NCBI GenBank assembly: GCA_024349245.1 | Contig: JALDNG010000481.1 | Location: 62,001-126,000 of the forward strand | Source of the DNA: Neodontobutis hainanensis | Taxonomy: Eukaryota > Chordata > Actinopteri > Gobiiformes > Odontobutidae | Direction of reading: 5' to 3' | Length of the DNA: 64,000 bases | Shown: in pieces, positions 54,101 through 64,000 of the stretch | Position numbering within the stretch: the first letter of the stretch is position 1 | How the letters are laid out: each line of letters begins with the position of its first letter | Program-made: the position numbers and the translations under genes | Notes under the pieces: model-generated | Told to the model about the DNA's origin: nothing | What the model saw: only the letters and a program-made list of their open reading frames with translations | Database searches by the model: none

Positions 54101-56689
54101 GTATGCCATACCAAAAACATGTTTATTTTATGGAGAGGAATTTTAAATATATTTCTCAAAACACAAAGAGTATGACAATCGATCAAGAATATAAAAAGTG
54201 ATATTTTGTGATGAAAATTCTAATTTTGATTTGTCATTTATTTTTAAGAAACATTTTCAGTTTTATTGAGGTTTATCATCCTAGTTAAAGTAATGAACCT
54301 GATTATAATATTTTTTATATTTTTTCACCAGATACTGAAAATATTCATGATTTGTGACTTTAAGCCTATCCCATAGCGTTTTATAAAATTATCAGAAAAA
54401 CCAATATATGGTCTCATGGTAAATTTATATATAATTTTGAGTCATGTAGTGTATTTTCTCTCCGTTCTTTCCTATTAAAAGTGATGTAAATTTTTTTAAT
54501 TCAAATTGTTTTTATTCTGTAATTTTCAGTATTATCTTTCTTCAATTCAAATCGAAATTCATATGGTATTTTATAAAAACATATAATACAAGAATATGAA
54601 TTTTTTAAATATGTTAATTTATTATTTTTAATGTCTTTTGCATACATTTTAAAATATTTATTCAGTATTTAAATTTATAATTGTATTAAAATTCAAATCA
54701 TCATATTTATATTGTTAAATTTAAAACACAATTATTCAATGTGATACATTCCATTTTTTTTGAAGAACTCGTGAATTGATTTTTGATTTTAACTTTTATT
54801 TAAAAATTCATCAATATTTTTTTTAATTTTTCAAGTAAAACGATAAATAAAAAACCTCAAACTCGGTTGAAATACAGATTCTGAGGTTTCTTTGAAATTT
54901 AAAATAAAAATAAATATTTCTTTTATAAAACAAAATGAAATAAATTATATTTACTTAATGCTGATTTTTAAAGACAATAAGAATCAATTAAGTCATCTAT
55001 CAACAAAATACTTGGAATTTAATTTGATTAATATCTTTAATTTGAACTTCCTTAATTTTGATTGACAGTTAACGTTTGAGAATTCAATAATTAACTTATA
55101 TATCTATGCTTTATGATTTACTAGTGTAGTAAAATTTATTTTAAAAATTAATTAAGATCTGTTTTTAATATAAATTACAAAATATATTTATTAGTCATAT
55201 AAAAAAATTTATATTCAACATTCATCGTAATAACTTTGTTAAATAATTAAGATTAATTTTTAACATTAAAAATTATACATAAATCAAATTTTTTTAATCA
55301 TTGATTTATTTCACAATTAAATTTAATTTTATGTACGATATAAAATTTTCGAAAACTTTTTAACTATTAAAGTGATTTTTTCAAGTTTTCATTTCTATTT
55401 AAAAGTATAAATTGTTCTGTTTTTGAAAAGTTAATAATTTTTGACACTTGATGATTTGTGAAAAATTCAAATCCCTTTTTAAAAACTTACCGTAACATAT
55501 GCAAAATTTATCAATAAGATTGTATATGTTGACCAAATAAACACGTTATATTTTTGGTAAGAACCATTAATATCATTGAATTGTTATTTGAATGTTGATA
55601 ATAATTTTTTTTGAAGATATGAATGTATTAAAGCTAAACGAATTATCATAAAGTTAATAAATCGATGACGTTCCATAGACTATTCATAAAATTTTCTGTA
55701 ACAAATTCGTCAATATTTTATTACTTTAATTTCATATCTCAATTCTAAAAAATATGGATACGTTAAAGAATTATTCTCATCCTGAATCATTCTATCTGAA
55801 CTTGTAAAAATCATTTTTCGAACGAAATTCAAAAGAAAAATAAACATAATAATAGTTCTGATAAAAGACAAATTAAACATATTTATGATACTTTTAGAAT
55901 TAAATTTCAAAATAAAAATTTTCAATTCTTATTAGGTCTGTCGAAAAAATATTTTTAATATCAAAAGTACCATTTTTAACTTTTTAATAATATCATTCAA
56001 ATTAAATATGGTATAAAATCAAAATAAATGAAAACTATAATTTTTTAAAATTTATCACAAGTAAATTTTTTAAATCATAAAAGATACATATTATTTAGGC
56101 CAATATGATCGCATTTAAATAACTTATTTTTGTAAATCAATATCATAAAAGATATTTATCGAATATAATAAAAGACAATTTAATCTTTTTTTTGTACTGA
56201 AAACCTTAAATTTTTCAATTTACATATGAAAAATCTGTAATTCGTTAACATAAAATTATTTATATTCTTGAAATATTTATCTAATTAAAAAATCTTAAAT
56301 TTTTCAAAAATATTTTTTCGATTCAATAATAATTTAAAAAAAGATTTAATTAGAGCTAAATTTGTCCAGAAAGATTTTAATAGAATAAATATTTGATAAA
56401 ATACAGCTTAATTTAACAGTTTACCACATGGACGTGTCAAATTTTATTTTCTTTTACGTTAACAAGTGTAAAAAATTTTAAATATACTCTGAGCTATATG
56501 TTTTATAAATAGAGGTGAACATTGTAAAAATATACATTAATGGTTTGCTGGTGTTTAGAGGTATTCTTTAATCTTTTATGATGAAATAAATATAACAGTT
56601 AAAATGATGTTATAAAATTGTCTTTGTAGTTCACTGTCTCGCTTTCATGTAACTAATATCAATTCAAGATTATTAAGGTTATAGTGATA

Positions 56690-57720
56690 CTACAATGAGT
56701 GAAATTGAAAAAAACATTTTTGACTTCGTAAAAATACATGCCAAATGAGTTACATCAGCAAGCTGAATTTTTGAAACTTAAGGAGTACTATAACAAGAAT
56801 ATTGAATGACTTTTCGAATCATAACATAAAAACAGACTTAATGATCAGACAACAACTATAAGTTTTGAAATCATTTGTCACTGTGAATCGTTTACAATCA
56901 TTACAGTAACTAAGAGAAAATTTAGCGCAAAAAACTGTTGCTAAGATCAAACAATAAAGGCCTATGTTTAGTTTATAATAACTACTGCCTTAGGTCCTTT
57001 CAGTAAACACGTTGAGTAAAGCATTTACATATCCACACAAAATATGTATTCTTAGATGGAAGTGCATATGAAGGATCAAAAATATAGTCAACGTCATCGA
57101 CATTGATTCCAGACTCCTTCAATACGCACGAAATTCAACATCCTAAAGAAATATTAGCTGAAAATCTAATTATTTTTCTGATCTATATTGATCGAGTGAT
57201 TATATTGGGCAATTGCAAGCATTAAGATTTATTAGCCCAAGTCATCTATGGATTTGGGGATAAACCCCAAGGTAGTATTTTCTGAAATTTTGCCAATTAA
57301 AATACATTAATTTTGAATTCATGGCATTCATAATCATGGCCATTTACTGCTTGTACAAACAAAAGCAATGGGCATTTTACTACACATCATATATGCAAAA
57401 ATGATAATGGTTATCTGAGCCGAAACTGATTAAATAGTTTTTGATTTTGAGAGTGCAGCAGAAAGGGCGTTGAGAACCTCATATCCGAAACGAAAATTGA
57501 TAAGCTGCTATGACCATCTCGCTTAAGTATAATTCTAAAAGTGAAAGAAATTTGAAAGAAAACAGGCTTTGAGAATAATGAAAGGTTTAAAAAAGATTTT
57601 CGTTGCTTATATTGATTGGCAACTGTTACAACAACATATGATCTAAATGGTATTATTATATTCCCTGTAATGCTTAAAAATTTGATTACTCGAGAGATTT
57701 TGTTCTCTTTTTAACATATA
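56690..57720 (+). mobile_element. decayed MULE-type (FLYWCH-associated) DNA transposon
   Basis: A GC-richer island with plus-strand remnants of a Mutator-like transposase of the animal type that often carries an N-terminal FLYWCH zinc finger. A possible start is at 56695 (MSEIEKNIFDFVKIHAK). The FLYWCH part is not recognisable. Core motifs lie at 57142-57640 and are described in the next entry. I saw no terminal inverted repeats or target-site duplication, so the limits are approximate. It is inactive owing to many stops. Confidence 0.7.
57142..57640 (+). pseudogene. MULE transposase core relic
   Basis: From 57142 the frame reads PKEILAENLIIFLIYIDRV then IILGNCKH, one stop, and DLLAQVIYGFGDKPQ. 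This matches the family segment FLxYDSGxxDxRILIF, NLRLLAQSxHWFxDGTF. The Asp codon at 57259 would be the first catalytic residue. At 57440-57520 FDFESAAERALRTSYP then KRKLISCYDHLA matches DFExAAxNAxxxxFP then GCxFHLxQ, with Asp at 57443 as the second catalytic position. TGFENNERFKKDFRCLYWLA (read through one stop, about 57560-57620) matches GLxxxYxNDExFRxxVRxLLALA. Three motifs in order on one strand make the assignment firm. Confidence 0.75.
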
Positions 57721-57959
57721 TATATTCTAGGTTGACGAAAGACATGAAGCTGAGTATAAAAGACGTGCAAAATTTGAGACTTAAAGATTAGATAATTTTC
57801 AAACTGCTGCATGAGGAGTAGAACGAACTATAAACTCTGTTGAAGACTTATATTACTTACATTAGTCACTTTTCAATGTTATATCAAACAAAATCTACAA
57901 TCATGGAGTGAAATTAAAATAGGACAATGCAGCTATCAGTTATTTTACAGAGTATTCTG

Positions 57960-60900
57960 ATTATTTAACCATATGTGACAAAGCGATTTTGAGTTTTTAA
58001 AATACTTGAGCCTTATTCAAAAGCTTGATAATCTTCTAGCAACTTTTTTATTTATTTTTATTGTATTTTGCATTTGTCATATGGTTGATAGATTGAAACA
58101 TTTGTTGATTCTCGTCTAATCTTGTGTATTCAAATAAATTTGAATTTTTTTGTATTTTCATATTATGTACCATTATTCAGTCATTCAAGTCGAATATTAT
58201 TGAATGATAAATGTTTTAAATTTTGCTTGATGAAGCGTCAAAGAAATAAAAGGATATACCATAATTTTATTCTCTTTAATGTCTCCACTGTATGAAAATT
58301 GCTTTAATTATAAAATATCTTCAAGAAATTTTTTTAATGGATATTTGATAATTATATATTTATTATTTTAAAAGAATTCAGAGTTATGAAAAAATGCCCT
58401 TAAAATCATCATTAACTAATTTAATAAAAATTCATCTCATTATTTACGCTTTTAATATTTTAATTATTTATAAAAGTCGAATAAATACTTCAAATTAAAC
58501 TTCTAAAACAAGGAAAATAAGAAATTCACCTAAATTCTTTTTGAATATATCATCGAGTATTTTACATTTATTGATGAAAATCTTTAAACTAACCTTAAAC
58601 ATTCAGCGTTGCTTTAGTCAAATGCAAATTGTCTCAAGATATTAACATTTTTTGTCGTTTCATTTGAATTTTAATAAATCGATAGACTATTCTTTTTAAA
58701 GAAATTTTATTGCAACCGTAGATCATCGACATTAGATCCTTGATTGATTCATAAAATATAAAGTAAATTTTTAAAAAATCTGTTAACGAGGACGAAGTAA
58801 AATTATATTTTTGAAATTATCGATAAAATAAATCCAATATTTTCAACGTTGTGTAGATGTAAGTAAATTTTTATCATTTTAATAAACTACATGCAATTAA
58901 TCAAAATTATATAGACCTCAAAAAAGCTATTTTAAGTTTTTTTTAAACTAGAAACAATATTGAAGACAATATTTAATTTTATATGTTTTTGAAAAGAGAA
59001 TATAATCGTTTTGAAAATGAATAAAAAAATTTGTTACCTTTTAAGTTGAAGATAAAAAAGACAAAATATAAATTAATAAAACTGTATGAATTACAACATA
59101 CTTCTTTTTTTAAACATAAATGACTAGTTTTTGTTATATTTTCAGGATAAATATTTTGTTGCAACATCATGTGTATCTGACAAAAAAATATCTTTAAATT
59201 TTCCCGAAGATATTATACATTATTGTTTTTTTGTCTTCAAGAGAACAAAATTGAATAAATTCATTCAAAAATTTAATTATGAATAAGTTCTTGTCATAAT
59301 GCATTTAAACTATATCTTTTGACAGTCACGGAAATTTAAAATTTAACATAGATGACAGAAATAATTTCTTATCATTCACATTTAAATTGTTAAATTTTCA
59401 AATTGTTGAAAATGTTGATTTTAACTATTTGAATGATTGTTTAAAAATAGTTATATTAATTTTACAAAAACAGTTATTTTACTCAATTCAAAAATTAATT
59501 TTGACATTTAATTGAAATTATCACTTTGAGTTTATATTTTAATATTTTTGCTTTAAAAGCTCATTTTATAAAGATAGCTTAAACAAGATATTAATTTTAA
59601 ATGTTATGAAGTATTTTTGAAAAGTAAAAAAAATTTTAACATTGTTTTATTTACTTTCAATCATTGAAATTATCATAAATATTTATAATTAGCTCATTCT
59701 CATTCATTTTGTTTTTTTAAATAGAATGAATAAAAGATTTAATTTCAAAAAATTTATTCTTAAAAATATAATTCATGTCTTATATAAAATTATAAATCAA
59801 TTTTTTGATATAAGAACTCATATAAATAGATCTCTTAAAAAAATAAATATAATACCCAAATATTAATTTTTAAATTTTGATATTTAGTCTAAACTGATAT
59901 TTTTAATTTCTAAATATAAAAATTTGAAACTTTTTTTTACCTTATAAAACAATTTTCTGAAATTTTCAAATTTCTAAAAAGTAAGAATCATTGAAAAATA
60001 TTATTAATTAAAATATTCAATAATAATATAACTTTACATAAGATTTTCCCATATTTTTTATTTAAAAATATTGAAATTAAAATTTATAACATACCTGTTT
60101 GTGAAATAATAATTTTAAAATGATTTTTCAACAATAATATTCATTAGAAAATAAATGTCGCAAAATTCAAATATCAAAATTTAGTTGAATGTTTAATTCT
60201 TGAATTACTGATTACATTCTGAATTTTTAAATGTCATTTACAGATATAAATGAATTTTTAATATTTGTATTGTAATACTCTTACAATTGACATGTACAAA
60301 TATTTTGTGATAATTAAGGATCGAAATTCTCAATATATCTAGTTTTTATTTATTTATTATTATATATATTGATTTTATATCATATGTTTTAAAGATACAC
60401 GAAATTATGATAACATTTAAAATTCAAAAAATTCATCGATTTATTACAAAAAACTATAATTCTTTAATGAAAAATGTATAGATGAAATATATATTCTCAT
60501 AAATGAGCACCATTTAATTTTTTTAGAAGATTTTACACCGAAAAAAATTTTTTTTTTAATTTATTATTTAATTCTCAACAAAAATACTATCAGCATGTTG
60601 GAAATAAAATGACAGTTTGCTATGTTAAACCAATTTATACTTTTAGAAAAAAAATAACCAAGCAGATTTTTTAAGAAAGCAAGTTTTGAAAAAAATAAAT
60701 CAATAAATAAGAGAGATATTTCTTAATATCGAGTTGTTAATATCCTGCAAGTATTTTAATTAATCTAAATTGCTTGAACTATAGTTAATAGCTTTACTCG
60801 ATGTAAAAAATTATCCCTGTGTAATTTTATAAAAACAAAATTATAAACTTGATATATAGTTATTAAATAAATAAAAAACATTTTGAAAAAAAATACAATA

Positions 60901-63900
60901 ATTATATTATTCATAAATAAAAGCAGATATTTTCAACTTGTTTTTCTTGGTTGATTGGTTTTCGACATTTTGAATAAACAAGTGAATGACTTATGAATCG
61001 GTTTATTTTCAGATAAAAAAAAATAATGATCAATTTATGACTTATACCATTCAAACAATTCATTAAAATATAGATTTAACATATATATAAAATAAATCCA
61101 TCAATTATGTTTATATTTTTAATGATTATAATCAAGGATTAATAATTTATGAAAATGAATTGTAATATTAATTTTTTTTCAAAGATTGAAAATATTTTAT
61201 TGTAAATATCATTCTAATTTATTTTCATTAAATAAAGTATATTTTAATTTAAGTTCTCTTTCACAGTAAAGGTTTGATTTTGCTTATAATTGTCTTGATT
61301 TCTTAAAATATTTTAATTGTAATAAGAAAAAGAAATTTCATATTTGAATGCATTGAAATCGATAGAAAAATGAAATTTTAAAATTATCGACATCATATGT
61401 GTTTTCATTTGTTAAGATATTCGTTGAATATACATATGAAATTTTAAAATTAAAACCAAAATATTCTGCATTTTTATTTTTGTATGGTTTACTTTCAAAT
61501 ATCATCATATTATCAACGATGAATAAAAGATTCAAAAAAATCTCTGTGTTAAAATACAGATAATATATCGAAAATACTTCATTTATTTTACAAATTTTTG
61601 TCAAGAAAGCTCTGATAAAAATGTTGAAAACTATTTTTGAATGTTAATTTTCAACATTTTTCTTGTAATACAACAAAATAAATAAAATTTTTTTCACAAA
61701 TCGTCTGCTATATAATTATTAAATAAAATTAAAATTGCACATTCATAAAAAAACCACATTATATAAACCATTAAAATTCACACAGCCATTTTTGTGACAT
61801 TAAAAAAAAAACTATAATTGGTTTCTTGTTAAAATTTTTCCTGAATATGTTTGCTTCAAAATATTTTTATTAAAAAGCTTTAAATGACAGCCAAACATAT
61901 GAGCATCATAGATTTGTAAAAAGTGTTACCTTAAAGTGAATATATATTCTCAAATTTTGTAAGATTTTTAAAGTTGAAAATGTAATATTCGATCAAAAAA
62001 TATAGTTTATACCAATTTGAGTTTTTAACATTATTTAAATTCATCAAAGGAAAAACAATATAACAGCAGAATGTATTCCTTCTTGACCATTTGTTTAAGT
62101 ATAAACCTTAAATTAAAAAAACAATTGAAAATATTTGAAAAATATTCAATGATTTGAATCATTTTTTCATGTATAGTTAAATAAATCTAAAAAAGCTGTC
62201 AAATAGTTAAGTGAATTTACATATTATTCAATAAATGAATGCAAGATTACTTGACAGCAAATTTAATGTATTTTTTAAATTATTAATTTTGATTCTTTAA
62301 ATGTATATATACAATTTAAAAGCAAACGTATTCATTGAGAGAATAAAGTAATATGCTTCCTAGTTATGTGTAAATATCACAATTTTATTATTTTGCTCTT
62401 TTCGTCTTTTTCTAGGATAGTATTTAGTGTTAAAATATAACAGTATCTGTTCGTATAGTAAAATTTTAACATAGAAGGATTATAGTTTCATTCATGTATC
62501 TGTATGATTTTATTGAATTTTGAAAATGAGGTTTATACCATGTTCATATAATTATCAGATTCTGAACATGATATTTAAGCTTAAGAATACCATTAAATAA
62601 CAAATATTTTCAGTATAATCTGTTTAATTCAAATTAAAATAATTGTAATATTTATTAAATAAAAAAAAACATGCAAAATAAAATAATTTATTTATTTAAA
62701 TTAAAGATTAAAAAACAACGTATTTATAAAAATTTACCCAAATTCTAATAAAATAAACGCGGGGTGTTTTTTCATTTAAAAAGATTATATCAAAGTAAAT
62801 CAAGATTACGACTAATCTTTTGAGTATTATATCATCTATGTCCATTAAAAATTCTTTAATTTATACGTTACGATAAAAATTACTTATTTTGAAATATTTC
62901 ATTGATGAATTCATTATTTTCAGGGTAAAAATATTTTGTGTTTATTTATTTGATTTCAAAAACTAATGCTATAAATAGTGTTGAAATTTTTATACAGCTA
63001 CATTTACTTTTTAAACATTAAATAATTAATAGCTTCAAAAAATCGAATATTTTTTAATCATACTAAGCAAATATGATTATTTTGTTATTTATTCAGAAAT
63101 ATTTTAATGAGATTTCAGTTACATTCATGTTTTACGTCGAAGGTTAAATATTTTGTTCTGTATCATAAAGTTAAATACGATTGAAAATATTTTAAATGGT
63201 TTTATTGCATTATTTTTATTAAAATAACAAGAAATATATTTCATGTTCTTATTTTTATAAGTGTTGTATTTTATATTATCTCAAAAATATATTCTTCTGA
63301 TCATCGTATGATATTTTAAGATAATTTAAAAATAAAAAAATATACAATGATATAAGTTATAAGCATGTTGTACAAGCTGACCAGTTTATCAGTTTCATTA
63401 TCTGTAATTTTATTTTGATTTTTTATACGTATCAGAGTAAATTTCTCGATTATAAACATGTTCAAAATATTTTACACAAAAATATATTTACATGCAGAGA
63501 TAAAAGTTTAATAATTACACATCGATTTATGATGAAGATCGATAATTTTAGCCTGCCCACAATATTTAAGTCATTGTCGTTTCTTACACACATTTAAAAA
63601 TGAGAAAATTACTCTGAATTTTCAATAAGTATTTTATTGGTCAATCTGATGAACCGAAACATTGAAAATACAAGAAAGAGAAATTCACAGGAGACTAATT
63701 CAATGCAAACATGAATAAATATATATCTTTTATTCTCGAAAAAACTCCGAAAATTAAAATTTAGTTTCAACTACACTGTAGATATTAATGTATTTTTTCT
63801 TTTCTAGGTATTTTTTTTTAATATAATTCGACTAGATTAATGGCTTATATATTTTGAATGTACGTTTAAACTGTTTGTATAGATAAATATTGGGATATTA

Positions 63901-64000
63901 AATATCTTAAATTCTATATTGAAAAAAGATTCATAAAATACTATTTAGGTATTATGAGTATCATATATTCAACTTATTCTTCACTTTGGTTAATTAAACA
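57960..64000. other. AT-rich intergenic DNA, nothing recognised
   Basis: No family motif on either strand beyond the weak frame at 61338-61604. Other open frames (58979-59170 minus, 63415-63597 plus) are of chance length. No RNA gene, tandem array or element remnant could be recognised. Confidence 0.55.
61338..61604 (-). CDS. weak 88-codon frame, unidentified
   Basis: Begins MTKICKINEVFSIYYLYF and continues with a mixed composition including FESKPYKNKNAEYFGFNF. It has no signal peptide, clear membrane segment or known motif. In 64 kb of DNA this AT-rich, one or two frames of this length are expected by chance. No flanking splice signals stood out. Confidence 0.12.
   Translation of the reverse strand: MTKICKINEVFSIYYLYFNTEIFLNLLFIVDNMMIFESKPYKNKNAEYFGFNFKISYVYSTNILTNENTYDVDNFKISFFYRFQCIQI

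Larger units (their letters stand above)
48300..56685. other. AT-rich intergenic DNA, two weak small frames
   Basis: No family motif on either strand. Apart from the two small plus-strand frames listed at 49980 and 51006, open frames such as 53811-54008 and 55710-55925 (both minus) are of chance length and rich in Phe, Ile, Leu and Lys. No RNA gene or tandem array seen. Confidence 0.55.

Noticed and set aside
1..64000. CRISPR arrays, bacterial operons, ribosome binding sites, rRNA or tRNA genes, organelle DNA
   Set aside because: No regularly spaced repeats, no dense coding and no cloverleaf or conserved rRNA segment seen. The presence of spliced-gene signals and retrotransposon relics indicates eukaryotic nuclear DNA.

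Overview
This is a very AT-rich (by eye about 80%) stretch of a eukaryotic nuclear genome. It has no bacterial gene layout, no operons, and no reading frame longer than about 116 codons on either strand. At this composition a stop is expected about every 10 codons, so frames of 60-90 codons arise by chance, and nearly all of those present look like chance or antisense shadows. What carries information is a set of decayed transposable elements, recognised by ordered protein motifs scattered over shifting frames, and one probable intron-containing host gene. The element types (Ty1/copia, Ty3/gypsy, MULE) and the roughly 110-130 bp introns with pyrimidine-rich acceptors suit an AT-rich invertebrate, perhaps an arthropod. 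The sequence alone does not fix the species.

Layout. 1-14.4 kb: AT-rich DNA with nothing recognisable. 14.4-14.85 kb (-): a GC-richer island with a possible small membrane-protein gene. 14.9-28.7 kb: mostly featureless, with an unidentified GC-richer patch at 16.6-17.1 kb and an ambiguous 104-codon frame at 21.9-22.2 kb. 28.7-32.2 kb (+): relic of a Ty1/copia retrotransposon, with integrase zinc finger, integrase core, post-integrase linker and RNase H in the expected order but most of the reverse transcriptase missing. 32.3-37.7 kb: featureless. 37.8-41.7 kb (-): relic of a Ty3/gypsy element with reverse transcriptase and integrase. 42.5-43.3 kb (-): a probable saposin-like secreted-protein gene or young pseudogene. 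45.3-48.3 kb (+): a second Ty3/gypsy relic with reverse transcriptase, RNase H and integrase zinc finger. 48.3-56.7 kb: featureless apart from two weak small frames. 56.7-57.7 kb (+): relic of a MULE-type DNA transposon. 57.9-64 kb: nothing recognisable.

Reading. The four element relics carry many stops and frameshifts, none shows recognisable LTRs or terminal repeats, and none can be active. The saposin-like locus is the most interesting item. A signal peptide is completed exactly across a good splice junction, a second strong donor and a strong acceptor follow, and an AATAAA lies about 57 bases past the stop. It also carries an in-frame TGA and needs two frame corrections, so it is either a recent pseudogene or a gene with assembly indels. 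It lies between two gypsy relics in opposite orientation.
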